64,000 nucleotides of DNA from Lucinisca nassula (Eukaryota > Mollusca > Bivalvia > Lucinida > Lucinidae). Of this stretch, positions 1 to 13,804 are shown one piece after another. Every line of letters begins with the position of its first letter. Positions within the stretch are counted from its first letter, which is position 1. The position numbers and the translations under genes were made by a program. The stretch spans positions 67,137,076 to 67,201,075 of the forward strand of contig OY757019.1 in assembly GCA_963580285.1 (NCBI GenBank), given 5' to 3'. The notes beneath the pieces are model-generated. The model was not told the DNA's origin, ran no database searches, and saw only the letters and a program-made list of their open reading frames with translations.

Positions 1-739
1 CCTGGGCCTTGCGGTTTCAGAAGAAGATTTTTAAAGATTTTCCCAATATAAGCCCATTTAAAACCAAAGGGCCCCAGGCCGGGGGCATTTTTGGCCCCAG
101 CACTATAATTTGAACAATCTTGGTAGGGGTCCACTAGATGAAGCTTCAGATCAAATATAAAAGACCTGGGCCTTGCGGTTTCAGAGAAGAAGATTTTTAC
201 AGATTTTTCCTATATAAGCCCATGTAAAACCAAAGGGCCCCGGGGTGGGGGCATTTTTGGCCCCAGCACTATAATTTGAACAATCTTGGTAGGGGTCCAC
301 TAGATGAAGCTTCATACCAAAAATCAAAGACCTGGGCCTTGTGATTTCAGAGAAGAAGATTTTTGAAGATGTTCCTATATAAAACCCATGTAAAACCAAA
401 GGGCCCCGGGGCGGGGGCATTTTTGGCCCCAGCACTATAATTTGAACAATCTTGGTAGGGGTCCACCAGATGAAGCTTCATACCAAATATCAAAGACCTG
501 GGACTTGCGGTTTCAGAGAAGAAGATTTTTTATGTTTTGGGTGAAAAAATCTATTTTTGGCTCCTGTGACCAATAAGTGCAACGGACCGGAACCATTTGA
601 ACAACTTTGGAAGGGGACCACCTAAGGATCATTCCTGTGAAGTTTGGTCAAAATCTGATCAGTGGTTTAGGAGGAGATGTCGTTTGAAGAAATTGTTTAC
701 GCAGGAATGACAGACAAAAAGTGATCCTAATATTAAACA
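1..739 (+). repeat. Pearl-type element, 5' part outside window
   Basis: Tandem ~166-bp units (the ATAATTTGAACAATC motif recurs near 105, 271 and 437), then the unique tail starting near 585 (CAACGGACCGG...). It ends with the hairpin-less tail GATCCTAATATTAAACA just before the next CAAGAGGG head. The segment is nearly the same as the ends of the elements at 10830-12317 and 12318-13804, so the window begins inside another copy of that higher-order unit. Non-coding. Confidence 0.85.
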
Positions 740-2829
740 CAAGAGGGCCATGATGGCCCTGTATCGCTCACCTGATCCATGGAGTAACAAGTGGGCCCCG
801 CGGAGGGCCATTATTGACCCTAAGGTTACAATGAGCATAATGTTGAGGGAGGTCTCAAATGGTGAAGCTTCATACCAAATATCAACAAAGGCTATAATTG
901 TCCACTAGATGAAGCTCCATACCAAATATCAAAGACATGGGCCTTGCAGTTTCAGAGAAGAAGATTTTTAAAAATTTCCTTATATTAGTCTATGTAAAAC
1001 CAAAGGGTCTCGGGGCGGGGGCATTTTTGGCCCCAGGGCTATAATTTGAACAATCTTGATAGAGGTCCGCCAGATGAAATTTCACACCAAATATCAAAGA
1101 CCTAGGCCTTGTGGTTTCACAGAAGAAGATTTTTAAAGATTTTCCCTATATAAGTCTATGTAAAACCAAAGGGCATCGGGGTGGGGGCATTTTTGGCCTA
1201 AGGGCTATAATTTGAACAATCTTGGTAGAGGTCCACTAGCTGAAGCTTCATACCAAATATCAAATACCTAGGCCTTGTGGTTTCAGAGAAGATTTTTCAA
1301 AGATTATCTCTATGTAAGTCTATGTAAAACCAAATGGCCCCGGGGCGGGGGCATTTGTGGCCCGAGGGCTATAATTTGAACAATATTGGTAGAGGTCCAC
1401 TAGATGAAAATCCATACCAAAATATCAAAGACATGGGCCTTGCAGTTTCAGAGAAGAAGATTTTTAAATATTTCCCTAAATAAAAATGTAAAACAAAAGG
1501 GTCTCTCGGCGGGGGCATTTTTGGCCCAAGGGCTTCAATTTGAACAATCTTGATGGAGGTCCACTAGATGAAATTTCAAGCCAAATATCAAAGACCTAGG
1601 CCTTGTGGTTTCACAGAAGAAATTTTTTAAAGATTTTCCCTATATAAGTCTATGTAAAACCAAAGTGCCCAGAGGCAGGGCCATTTTTGGTCTCAGGGCT
1701 ATAATTTGAAAAATCTTTGTAGAGGTCCACTAGATGAAGCTTCATACCAAATATCGAAGACCTAGGCCTTGTGGTTTCAGAGAAGAAGATTTTTCAAGAT
1801 TTTCCCTATAAAAGTCTATGTAAAACCAAAGGCCCCGGAGCGGGGGCATTTTTGGCCCCAGGCTATAATTTGAACAATCTTGGTAGGGGTCCACAAGCTG
1901 AAGCTTCATACCAAATATCAAAGACCTGGGCCTTGCAGTTTCAGAGAAGAAGATTTTTAAAGATTTTCCATATAAGCCTATGTAAAACCAAAGGGTCCTG
2001 GGGCGGGGGCATTTTTGGCCCCAGCACTATAAATTGAACAATCTTGGTAGGGGTCCACTAGATGAAGCTTCATTCCAAATAGCAAAGACCTGGGCCTTGC
2101 GGTTTCAGAGAAGAAGATTTTTAAAGATTTTCCCTATATAAGCCCATATAAAATCTAAGGGCCCTGGGGCGGGGGCATTTTTGGTCCCAGCACTATAATT
2201 CGAACAATCTTGGTAGGGGTCCACTAGATGAAACTTCATACCAAATATCAAAGACCTGGTCCTTGCGATTTCAGAGAAGAAGATTTTTAAAGATTTTCCA
2301 AATATAAGCCCATGTAAAACTAAAGGGCCCCGGGGCGGGGGCATTTTTGGCCCCAGCACTATAATTTGAACAATCTTGGTAGGGGTCCACTAGATGAAGC
2401 TTCATACAAAATATCAAAGTTCTGGGCCTTGCTGTTTCAGAGAAGAAGATTTTTAAAGATTTTCCCTATATAAGCCTATGTAAAACCAAAGGGCCCCGTG
2501 GCGGGGGCATCTTTGGCCCCAGCACTATAATTTGAACAATCTTGGTAGGGGTCCACCAGATAAAGATTCATACCAAATATCAAAGACCTGGGCTTTGTGG
2601 TTTCAGAGAAGAAGATTTTTTAAGTTTTCGGTGAAAAAATCTATTTTTGGCTCCTGTGACCTAGATGTGCGACGGACTGGAACCATTTGAACAACTTTGA
2701 AAGGGAACTACTTAAGGATCATTCCCATGAAGTTTGGTCAAAATCCGATCAGTGGTTTAGGAGGAGATGTTGTTTGAAGAAATTGTTTACGCACGAATGA
2801 CAGACAAAAAGTGATGCTAATATAAAACA
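740..2829 (+). repeat. Pearl-type (Helitron-like) element, ~166-bp core array
   Basis: The head is CAAGAGGG followed by a palindrome (AGGGCCAT-G-ATGGCCCT) and CGCTCACCTGATCC. Then come about eleven ~166-bp core units and a unique tail from about 2650. The tail ends in the hairpin-less form (GATGCTAATATAAAACA). Pearl/CvA elements of bivalves have this layout; the assignment rests on remembered architecture rather than a search. The open frames in the repeats drift because the unit length is not a multiple of three. Confidence 0.8.
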
Positions 2830-4108
2830 CAAGAGGGCCATGATGGCCCTGGATCGCTCACCTGATCCATAGTGTAACAAGTGGGCCCCAGAGAGGGCCA
2901 TTATTGGCCCCAGGGCTTTAATGTGCATAATGTTGAGGGAGGTCTTAAAGGTGAAGCTTCATACCAAACATCAACAAAGGCTATAATTTGAACAATCTTG
3001 GCAAAGGTCCACTAGATGAAGCTACACATCAAATATCAAAGACCTGGGCCTTGATGGTTTCAGAGAAGAAGATTTTTAAAGATTTTCCCTATATAAGCCT
3101 ATGTAAAACCAAAGGGCCCCGGGATGGGGGCATTTTTTGCCCCAGCACTATAATTTGAACAATCTTGGTAGGGGTCCACTAGATGAAGCTTCATACCAAA
3201 TAGCAAAGACCTGGGCCTTGCAGTTTCAGAGAAGAAGATTTTTCAAGATTTTCCCTATATAAGCCTATGTAAAACCAAAGGGCCCTGGGGTTGGGGCATT
3301 TTTGGCCCCAGCACTATAATTTGAACAATCTTGGTAGGGGTTCACTAGATGAAGCTTCATACCAAATAGCAAAGACCTGGGCCTTGCAGTTTCAGAGAAG
3401 AAGATTTTCCCTACATAAGCCCATGTAAAACCAAAGGGCCCTGGGGCAAGGGCATTTTTGGCCCCAGCACTATAATTTGAACAATCTTGGTAGGGGTCCA
3501 CTAGATGAAGCTTAATACCAAATATCAAAGACCTAGGCCTTGTGGTTTCAGAGAAGAAGATTTTTCAAGATTTTCCCTATATAAGCCTATGTAAAACCAA
3601 AGGGCCCCAGGGCGGGGGCATTTTTGGCCCCAGCACTATAATTTGAACAATCTTGGTAGGGGTCCACTAGATGAACCTTCATACCAAATATCAAAGACCT
3701 GGGCCTTGCGGTTTCAGAGAAGAAGATTTTTAAAGATTTTCCCTATATAAGCCCTAGTAAAACCAAAGGGCCCCGCGGCGGGGGCATTTTTGGCCCCAGC
3801 ACTATAATTTGAACAATCTTGGTAGGGGTCCACTAGATGACGCTTCATACCAAATATTAAAGACCTGGGCCTTGCGGTTTCAGAGAAGAAGATTTTTACA
3901 GTTTTTGGTGAAAAAAAATCTATTTTTGGCTCCTGTGACCTATATGTGCAACGGACCGGAACCATTTGAACAACTTTGAAAGGGGTCCACCTAAGGATTA
4001 TTCCTGTGAAGTTTGGTCAAAATCTGATCAGTGGTTTAGGAGGAGATGTCGTTTGAAGAAATTGTTTACGCACGGATGACAGACAAAAAGTGATCCTAAT
4101 ATAAAACA
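2830..4108 (+). repeat. Pearl-type element, head-to-tail copy
   Basis: It carries the same CAAGAGGG head and palindrome, fewer core units than its neighbour, and a tail from about 3900 ending in the hairpin-less junction. It abuts the next element with no spacer. Confidence 0.8.
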
Positions 4109-5542
4109 CAAGAGGGCCATGATGGCCCTGGATCGCTCACCTGATCCATAGAGTAACAAGTGGGCCCCGGGGAGGGCCATTAATGACCCCAAGGTTATAA
4201 TGTGCATAATGCTGAGGGAGGTCTAAAAAGGTGAAGCTTCATACCAAATATCAACAAAGGCTATAACTGTCCACTAGATGAAGCTCCATACCAAATACCA
4301 AGGACATGGGCCTTGCAGTTTCAGAGAAGAAGATTTTTAAAGATTTCCCTTTATAAGTCTATGTAAAACCAAAGGGTCTTGGGGCGGGGGCATTTTTGGT
4401 CCCAGGGCTATAATTTGAACAATCTTGATAGGGGCCCACCAGATGAAATTTCACACCAAATATCAAAGAACTAGGCCTTGTGGTTTCATAGAAGAAAATT
4501 TTTAAAGATTTTCCCTATATAAGTCTATGTAAAACCAAAGGGCCCCGAGGTGGGGGCATTTTTGGCCTCAGGCCTATAATTTGAACAATCTTGGTAGAGG
4601 TCCACTAGCTGAAGCTTCATACCAAATATCAAAGAGCTAGGCCTTGTGGTTTCAGAGAAGAAGATTTTTCAAGATTTTCCCTAAACAAGTCTATGTTAAA
4701 CCAAAGGGCCCCAGAGCAGGGGCATTTTTGGCCCCAGGGCTATAATTTGAACAATCTTGGTAGAGGTCCACAAGATGAAGCTTCATACCAAATATCAAAG
4801 ACCTGGGCCTTGCAGTTTCAGAGAAGAAGATTTTTAAAGATTTTCCCTACATAAGCCTATGTAAAACCAAAGGGCCCCGGGGTGGGGGCATTTTTGGCCC
4901 CAGCACTATAATTTGAACAATCTTGTTAGGGGACCACCAGATGAAGCTTCATACCAAATATCAAAGGCCTGGGCCTTGCGGTTTCAGAGAAAAAAATTTA
5001 TACAGATTTTCCCTATATAAGCCCCTGTAAAACCAAAGGGCCCTGGGGCGGGGACATTTTTGGCCCCAGCACTATAACTTGAACAATCTTGGTAGGGGTC
5101 CACTAGATGAAGCTTCATACCAAAAATCAAAGACCTGGGCCTTGTGGTTTCAGAGAAGAAGATTTTTGAAGATTTTCCTATATAAACCCATGTAAAACCA
5201 AAGGGCCCCGGGGCGGGGGCATTTTTGGCCCCAGCATTATAATTTGAACAATCTTGGTAGGGGTCCACTAGATGAAGCTTCATACCAAATATCAAAGACC
5301 TAGGCCTTGCGGTTTCAGAGAAGAAGATTTTTAAAGTTTTCGGTGAAAAAAATCTATTTTTGGCTCCTGTGACCTATATGTGCAACGGACCGGAACAATT
5401 TGAACAACTTTGAAAGGGGACCATCTAAGGATCATTCCTGTGAAGTTTGGTCAAAATCTGATCAGTGGTTTAGGAGGAGATGTCGTTTGAAGAAATTGTT
5501 TACGCACGGATGACAGACAAAAAGTGATCCTAATATAAAACA
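4109..5542 (+). repeat. Pearl-type element, head-to-tail copy
   Basis: Head at 4109, core units to about 5330, tail to 5542, hairpin-less junction. The second and third core units carry GGTCTTGGGGC-type variants also seen near 1010, which shows shared ancestry of non-adjacent copies. Confidence 0.8.
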
Positions 5543-6822
5543 CAAGAGGGCCATGATGGCCCTGGATCGCTCACCTTATCCATAGAGTAACAAGTGGGCC
5601 CCGGGGAGGGCCATCATTGACCCTAGGGTTATAATGTGCATAATGTTCAGGGAGGTCTAAAAAGGTGAAGCTTCATTCCAAATATCAACAAAGGCAATAA
5701 TTTGAACAATCTTGGGAAAGGTCCACTAGATGAAGCTACACACTAAATAACAAAGAGCTGAGCCTTGCAGTTTCAGAGAAGAAGATTTGTTTAAAGATAT
5801 TCCCTACATAAGCCTTTGTAAAACCAAATGGCCCCGGGGCAGGGGCATTTTTGGCCTCAGGGCTATAAATTAAACAATCTTGATAAAGGTCCACTAGATG
5901 AAGCTTCACACCAAATATCAAAGAGCTGGTCCTTGCTGTTTCAGAGAAGAAGATTTTCAAGGATTATCTCTATATAAGTCTATGTAAAACCAAAGGGCCC
6001 CGGGCGGGGCATTTGTGGCCCTAGGGCAATAATTTGTTCAATCTTGGTAGAGGTCCACTAGATGAAGCTCCATACCAAATATCAAAGACATGACCTTGCA
6101 GTTTCAGAGAAGAAGATTTTTAAAGATTTTCCCTATATAAGCCCATGTAAAACCAAAGGGCCCCGAGCAGGGGCATTTTTGGCCCCAGCATTATAATTTG
6201 AACAATCTTGGTAGGGGTCCACTAGATGAAGCTTCATACCAAATATCAAAGACCTGGGCCTTGGGGTTTCAGAGAAGAAGATTTTTAAAGATTTTCCCTA
6301 TATAAGCCCATGTAAAACCAAAGGGCCCCGAGCAGGGGCATTTTTGGCCCCAGCACTATAATTTGAATAATCTTGGTAGGGGTTCACTAGATGAAGCTTC
6401 ATACCAAATATCAAAGACCTTGACCTTGTGGTTTCAGAGAAGAAGATTTTTAAAGATTTTCCCTATATAAGCCCATGTAAAACCAAAGGGCCCCCGGGGC
6501 AATTTTGGCCCCAGCACTATAATTTGAACAACCTTGGTAGGGGTCCTCTAGATGAAGCTTCATACCAAATATCAAAGACCTGGGCCTTGTGGTTTCAGAG
6601 AAGAAGATTTTTAAAGTTTTCGGTGAAAAAAATCTATTTTTGGCTCCTGTGACCTATATGTGCAACGGACCGGAACCATTTGAACAACTTTGAAAGGGGT
6701 TCACCTAAGGATCATTCCTGTGAAGTTTGGTCAAAATCCAATCAGTGGTTTAGGAGGAGATGTCGTTTGAAGAAATTGTTTACGCACGGATGACAGACAA
6801 AAAGTGATCCTAATATAAAACA
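5543..6822 (+). repeat. Pearl-type element, head-to-tail copy
   Basis: Head at 5543, about six core units, tail from about 6610, hairpin-less junction at 6822. It abuts the next copy directly. Confidence 0.8.
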
Positions 6823-8730
6823 CAAGAGGGCCATGATGGCCCTGGATCGCTCACCTGATCCATAGTGTAACAAGTGGGCCCCAGTGAGGGCCATTATTGG
6901 CCCCAGGGCTTTAATGTGCATAATGTTGAGGGAGGTCTTAAAGGTGAAGCTTCATACCAAACATCAACAAAGGCTATATTTTGAACAATCTTGGCAAAGG
7001 TCCACTAGATGAAGCTACACATCAAATATCAAAGACCTGGGCCTAGCGGTTTCAGAGAAGAAGATTTTTAAAGATTTTCCCTATATAAGCCTATGTAAAA
7101 CCAAAGGGCCCCGGGACGGGGCATTTTTTGCCCCAGCACAATTATTTGAACAATCTTCGTAGGGGTCCACTAGATGAAGCTTCATACCAAATATCAAAGT
7201 CCTGGGCCTTGTGGTTTCAGAAAAGAAGATTTTTAAAGATTTTCCCTATATAAAACTATGTAAAACCAAAGGGCCCGGGGGCGGGGGCATTTTTTGCCCC
7301 ACCACTATAATTTGAACAATCTTGGAAGGGGTCCACTAGATGAAGCTTCATAGCAAATATCAAAGTCCTGGGCCTTGCGGTTTCAGAGAAGAAGATTTTT
7401 AAAGATTTTCCCTATATAAGCCTATGTAAAACCGAAGGGCCCCGGGGCGGGGACATTTTTGGCCTCAGCACTATAATTTGAATAATCTTGTTAGGGGTCC
7501 TTTAGATGAAGCTTCATACCAAATATAAAAGACCTAGGCTTTGTGGTTTCAGAGAAGAAGATTTTTAAAGATTTTTCCTATATAAGTCTATGCAAAACCA
7601 AAGGCCCGGGGCGGGGGCATTTTTGGCCAAAGGGCTATAATTTGAACAAACTTGGTAGAGGTCCATTAGATGAAGCTTCATTCTAAATATCAAAGTCCTG
7701 GGCCTTGCGGTTTTAGAGAAGAAGATTTTTAAAGATTTTCCCTATGTAAGCCTATGTAAAACCAAAGGGCCCCAGGACGAGGGCATTTTTTACCCCAGCA
7801 CTATAATTTGAACAATCTTGGTAGGGGTCCACTAGATGAAGCTTCATACGAAATATCAAAGTCCTTGGCCTTGTGGTTTCAGAGAAGAAGATTTTTAAAG
7901 ATTTTTCCTATATAAGCCTATGTAAAACCAAAGGGCCCCGGGGCGGGGGCATTTTTGGCCCCAGCACTATAATTTACACAAACTTGGTAAGGGTCCACTA
8001 GATGAAGCTTCATACCAAATATTAAAGACCTTGGCCTTGTGGTTTCAGAGAAGAAGATTTTTAAAGATTTTCCCTATATAAGCCAATGTAAAACCAAAGG
8101 GCCCCCGTGGCGGGGGCATTTTTTGTCCCAGCACTATAATTTGAACAATCTTGGTAGGGGCCCACTAGACGAAGCTTCATACCAAATATCAAAGTCCTTG
8201 GCCTTGTGGTTTCATAGAAGAAGATTTTTAAAGATTTTCCCTATATAAACCTATGTAAAACCAAAGGGCCACGGGGCGGGGGCATTTTTGGACCCAGCAC
8301 TATAATTTGAACAATCTTGGTAGGGGTCCACTAGATGAAGCTTCATACCAAATATCAAAGACCTGGGCCTTGTAGTTTTAGAGAAGAAGATTTTTAAAGA
8401 TTTTCCCTATATAAGCCTATGTAAAACCAAAGGGCCCCGGGGCGGGGGCATTTTTGGACCCAGCACTATAATTTGAACAATCTTGGTAGGGGTCCACTAG
8501 ATGAAGCTTCATACCAAATATCAAAGCCCTGGGCCTTGTGGTTTCAGAGAAGAAGATTTTTTAAGTTTTTTGTGAAAAAAATCTATTTTTGGCTCCTGTG
8601 ACCTAGATGTGCAACGGACCGGAACCATTTGAACAACTTTGAAAGGGGACCACCTAAGGATCATTCCGGTGAAGTTTGGTCAAAATCAGATCAGTGGTTT
8701 AGGAGGAGATGTCGTTTAAAGAAATTGTTT

Positions 8731-8790
8731 ACGCACGCACGGACGCACGGACGCACGCACGCACGCACGGACGCACGACGGACGACGGAC
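8731..8790 (+). repeat. ACGC/ACGG microsatellite of pearl element
   Basis: A run of ACGC and ACGG tetranucleotides that shifts into ACG trinucleotides. It lies just before the 3' hairpin. Equivalent tracts lie at 10741-10780, 21381-21410 and 23495-23552. In the hairpin-less copies the tract has collapsed to one or two units. Confidence 0.9.
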
Positions 8791-8807
8791 AAAAAGTGAT
8801 CCCAAAA

Positions 8808-8838
8808 GCTCACCTCGTCACTACGTGACGGTGAGCTA
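8808..8838 (+). terminator. 3' terminal hairpin of rolling-circle-like element
   Basis: The outer arms AGCTCACC and GGTGAGCT enclose an inner stem GTCAC/GTGAC with a three-base loop TAC, followed by CTAA. Helitrons carry a hairpin just before their CTRR 3' end that is thought to signal termination of strand transfer; the role here is by analogy. Identical structures end the elements at 10829, 21459 and 23602. Confidence 0.75.
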
Positions 8839-8839
8839 A

Positions 8840-10829
8840 CAAGAGGACCATGATGGCCCTGGATCGCTCACCTGATCCATAGAGTAACAAGTGGGCCCAG
8901 GGGAGGGTCATTATTGACCCCAGGGTTATAATGTGCATAATGTTGAGGGAGGTCTAAAAAGGTGAAGCTTTATACCAAATATCAACAAAAGGCTATAATT
9001 TGAACAATCTTGGCAAAGGTCCACTAGATGAAGCTACACAACAAATATCAAAGACCTGGGCCTTGTGGTTTCAGAGAAGAAGATTTTTTAAAAGATATTC
9101 CTTACATAAGCCTATAAAACAAAATGGCCCCGGGGCAGGGGCATTTTTGGCCTCAGGGCTATAATTTAAACAATCTTGATAGAGGTCCACTAGATGAAGC
9201 TTCACACCAAATATCAAAGACCTGGGCCTTGTTGTTTCAGAGAAGAAGATTTTCAAAGATTATCTCTATTATAAGTCTATGCAAAACCAAAGGGCCCTGG
9301 GGCAGGGGCATTGTGGCCCCAGGGCTATAATTTGAACAATCTTGGTAGAGGTCCACTAGGTGAAGCTTCATACCAAATGTCAAAGACCTTTCAGAGTAGA
9401 AGATTTTTCAAGATTTACCCTATATAAGTCTATGAAAAACCAAAGGGCCCAGGGGCGGGGCAATTTTGGCCTCAGGGCTATAATTTGAACAATCTTGATA
9501 GAGGTCCACAAGATAAAACTTCATACCAAATATCAAAGACCTGGGCCTTGCAGTTTCAGAAAAGAAGATTTTTAAAGATTTTCCCTATATAAGCCTATGT
9601 AAAACCAAAGGGCCCCGGGGCGGGGGCATTTTTGTCCCCAGCACTATAATTTGAACAGTCTTGGTAGGGGTCCACTAGATGAAGCTTCATACCAAATAGC
9701 AAAGATCTGGGCCCTGCAGTTTCAGTGAAGAAGATTTTTTAAAGATTTTCCCAATATAAGCCCATGTAAAACCAAAGGGCCCTGGGGCGGGGGCATTTTT
9801 GGCCCCAGCACTATAATTTGAACAATCTTGGTAGGGGTCCACTAGATGAAGCTTCATACCTAATATCAAAGACCTGGGCCTTGCGGTTTCATAGAAGAAG
9901 ATATTTAAAGGTTTTCCCTATATAAGCCTATGAAAAACCAAAGGGCCCCGGAGCGGGGGCATTTTTGGCCCCAGCACTATAATTTGAACAATCTTGGTAG
10001 GGGTCCATAAGATGAAGATTCATACCAAATATCAAAGACCTGGGCCTTGCAGTTTCAGAGAAGAAGATTTTTAAAGATTTTTCCTATATAAGCCCATGTA
10101 AAACCAAAGGGCCCCGGGGCGGGGGCATTTTTGGCCCCAACACTATAATTTGAACAATCTTGGTAGGGGTCCACTAGATGAAGCTTCATACCAAATATCA
10201 AAGACCTGGGCCTTACGGTTTCAGAGAAGAAGATTTTTAAAGATTTTCCCTATATAAGCCTATGTAAAACCAAAGGGCCCCGTGGCGGGGGCATCTTTGG
10301 CCCCAGCACTATAATTTGAACAATCTTGGTAGGGGTCCACCAGATAAAGATTCATACCAAATATCAAAGACCTGGGCCTTGTGGTTTCAGAGAAGAAGAT
10401 TTTTAAAGATTTTCCCTATATAAGCCCATGTAAAACCAAAGGGCCCCGGGGCGGGGGCATTTTTGGCCCCAGCACTATAATTTGAACAATCTTGGTAGGG
10501 GTCCACTAGATGAAGCTTCATACCAAATATCAAAGACCTGGGCCTTGCAGTTTCAGAGAAGAAGATTTTTTAAGTTTTCGGTGAAAAAAAACTATTTTTG
10601 GCTCCTGTGACCTATATGTGCAACGGACCGGAACCATTTGAACAACTTTGAAAGGGGACCACCTAAGGATCATTCCTGTGAAGTTTGGTCAAAATCCGCT
10701 CAGTGGTTTAGGAGGAGATGTCGTTTGAAGAAAAAGTTTACGCACGCACGGACGCACGCACGCACGGACGCACGACGGACAAAAAGTGATCCCAAAAGCT
10801 CACCTCGTCACTACGTGACGGTGAGCTAA
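8840..10829 (+). repeat. Pearl-type element with complete 3' end
   Basis: The head has a one-sided change (AGGACCAT against ATGGCCCT), so its 5' palindrome is mismatched. Core units follow to about 10580, then the tail, microsatellite, hairpin (10797-10828) and terminal CTAA at 10826-10829. It joins the next element directly. Confidence 0.85.
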
Positions 10830-12317
10830 CAAGAGGGCCATGATGGCCCTGGATCGCTCACCTGATCCATAGTGTAACAAGTGGCCCCAGAGAGGGCCAT
10901 TATTGGCCCCAGGGCTTTAATGTGCATAATGTTGAGGGAGGTCTTTAAGGTGAAGCTTCATACCAAACATCAACAAAGGCTATAATTTGAACAATCTTGG
11001 CAAAGGTCCACTAGATGAAGCTACACATCAAATATCAAAGACCTGGGCCTTGCGGTTTGATAGAAGAAGATTTTTTTTTAAAGATATTCCCTACATAAGC
11101 CTATGCAAAACCAAATGGCCCCGGGGCTATATAAATCTATGTAAAACCAAAGGGCCCCGGGGTGGGGGCATTTGTGGCCCCAGGGCTATAATTTGAACAA
11201 TCTTGGTAGAGGTCCATTAGATGAAGCTTCATACCAAATTTCAAAGTCCTGGGCCTTGTGGTTTCAGAGAAGAAGATTTTTAAAGATTATCCCTATATAA
11301 GCCTATGTAAAACCAAAGGGCCCCGGGTAGGGGCCACTTTTGGCCCCAGGGCTATAATTTAAACAATCTTGGTAGAGGTCCACAAGATGAAGCTTCATAC
11401 CAAATATCAAAGACCTGGGCCTTGCAGTTTCACAGAAGAAGATGTTTAAAGATTTTCCCTACATAAGCCTATGTCAAACCAAAGGGCCCCGTGGCGGGGG
11501 CATTTTTGGCCCCAGCACTATAATTTCAACAATCTTGGTAGGGGTCCACTAGATGAAGCTTCATACCAAATAGCAAAGACCTGGGCCTTGCGGTTTCAGA
11601 AGAAGATTTTTAAAGATTTTCCCAATATAAGCCCATTTAAAACCAAAGGGCCCCAGGGCGGGGGCATTTTTGGCCCCAGCACTATAATTTGAACAATCTT
11701 GGTAGGGGTCCACTAGATGAAGCTTCAGATCAAATATAAAAGACCTGGGCCTTGCAGTTTCAGAGAAGAAGATTTTTACAGATTTTTCCTATATAAGCCC
11801 ATGTAAAACCAAAGGGCCCCGGGTCGGGGGCATTTTTGGCCCCAGCACTATAATTTGAACAATCTTGATAGGGGTCCACTAGATGAAGCTTCATACCAAA
11901 ATTCAAAGACCTGGGCCTTGTGGTTTCAGAGAAGAAGATTTTTGAAGATTTTCCGTTATAAGCCCATGTAAAACCAAAGGGCCCCGGGATGGGGGCATTT
12001 TTGGCCCCAGCACTATAATTTGAACAATATTGGTAGGGGTCCATTAGATGAAGCTTCATACCAAATATCAAAGGCCTGGGCCTTGCGGTTTCAGAGAAGA
12101 AGATTTTTTAAGTTTTCGGTGAAAAGATCTATTTTTGGCTCCTGTGACCTATATGTGCAACCGACTGGAAACATGTGAACAACTTTGAAAGGGGACCACC
12201 TAAGGATCATTCCTGTGAAGTTTGGTCAAAATCCGATCAGTGGTTTAGGAGGAGATGTCGTTTGAAGAAATTGTTTACGCACGGATGACAGACAAAAAGT
12301 GATCCTAATATAAAACA
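10830..12317 (+). repeat. Pearl-type element, 1.49-kb higher-order copy A
   Basis: Nearly identical along its whole length to 12318-13804, including an unusual core unit with an internal deletion (GGGGCTATATAAATC near 11125, 12612 and 14100). It ends with the hairpin-less tail. The pair represents a recent tandem duplication with a 1487-1488 bp period. Confidence 0.85.
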
Positions 12318-13804
12318 CAAGAGGGCCATGATGGCCCTGGATCGCTCACCTGATCCATAGTGTAACAAGTGGCCCCAGAGAGGGCCATTATTGGCCCCAG
12401 GGCTTTAATGTGCATAATGTTGAGGGAGGTCTTAAAGGTGAAGCTTCATACCAAACATCAACAAAGGCTATAATTTGAACAATCTTGGCAAAGGTCCACT
12501 AGATGAAGCTACACATCAAATATCAAAGACCTGGGCCTTGCGGTTTGATAGAAGAAGATTTTTTTTAAAGATATTCCCTACATAAGCCTATGCAAAACCA
12601 AATGGCCCCGGGGCTATATAAATCTATGTAAAACCAAAGGGCCCCGGGGTGGGGGCATTTGTGGCCCCAGGGCTATAATTTGAACAATCTTGGTAGAGGT
12701 CCATTAGATGAAGCTTCATACCAAATTTCAAAGTCCTGGGCCTTGTGGTTTCAGAGAAGAAGATTTTTAAAGATTATCCCTATATAAGCCTATGTAAAAC
12801 CAAAGGGCCCCGGGGAGGGGCCACTTTTGGCCCCAGGGCTATAATTTAAACAATCTTGGTAGAGGTCCACAAGATGAAGCTTCATACCAAATATCAAAGA
12901 CCTGGGCCTTGCAGTTTCACAGAAGAAGATGTTTAAAGATTTTCCCTACGTAAGCCTATGTCAAACCAAAGGGCCCCGTGGCGGCGGCATTTTTGGCCCC
13001 AGCACTATAATTTCAACAATCTTGGTAGGGGTCCACTAGATGAAGCTTCATACCAAATAGCAAAGACCTGGGCCTTGCGGTTTCAGAACAAGATTTTTAA
13101 AGATTTTCCCAATATAAGCCCATTTAAAACCAAAGGGCCCCAGGGCGGGGGCATTTTTGGCCCCAGCACTATAATTTGAACAATCTTGGTAGGGGTCCAC
13201 TAGATGAAGCTTCAGATCAAATATAAAAGACCTGGGCCTTGCGGTTTCAGAGTGGAAGATTTTTACAGATTTTTCCTATATAAGCCCATGTAAAACCAAA
13301 GGGCCCCGGGGTGGAAGCATTTTTGGCCCCAGCACTATAATTTGAACAATCTTGGTAGGGGTCCACTAGATGAAGCTTCATACCAAAATTCAAAGACCTG
13401 GGCCTTGTGGTTTCAGAGAAGAAGATTTTTGAAGATTTTTTGTTATAAGCCCATGTAAAACCAAAGGGCCCCGGGGTGGGGGCATTTTTGGCCCCAGCAC
13501 TATAATTTGAACAATATTGGTAGGGGTCCATTAGATGAAGCTTCATACCAAATATCAAAGGCCTGGGCCTTGCGGTTTCAGAGAAGAAGATTTTTTAAGT
13601 TTTCGGTGAAAAGATCTATTTTTGGCTCCTGTGACCTATATGTGCAACCGACTGGAAACATTTGAACAACTTTGAAAGGGGACCACCTAAGGATCATTCC
13701 TGTGAAGTTTGGTCAAAATCCGATCAGTGGTTTAGGAGGAGATGTCGTTTGAAGAAATTGTTTACGCACGGATGACAGACAAAAAGTGATCCTAATATAA
13801 AACA
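12318..13804 (+). repeat. Pearl-type element, 1.49-kb higher-order copy B
   Basis: Near-identical partner of 10830-12317. It differs by scattered substitutions and short indels, for example the T-run near 12555. The first ~500 bp of the following element repeats the same block a third time. Confidence 0.85.

Larger units (their letters stand above)
6823..8839 (+). repeat. Pearl-type element with complete 3' end
   Basis: This is the first copy in the window with the full canonical 3' end: the unique tail from about 8560, an ACGC/ACGG microsatellite, a hairpin and the terminal GAGCTAA at 8833-8839. The final CTAA matches the Helitron 3' consensus CTRR. The next element head (CAAGAGG) starts at 8840 without any spacer. 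Confidence 0.85.
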
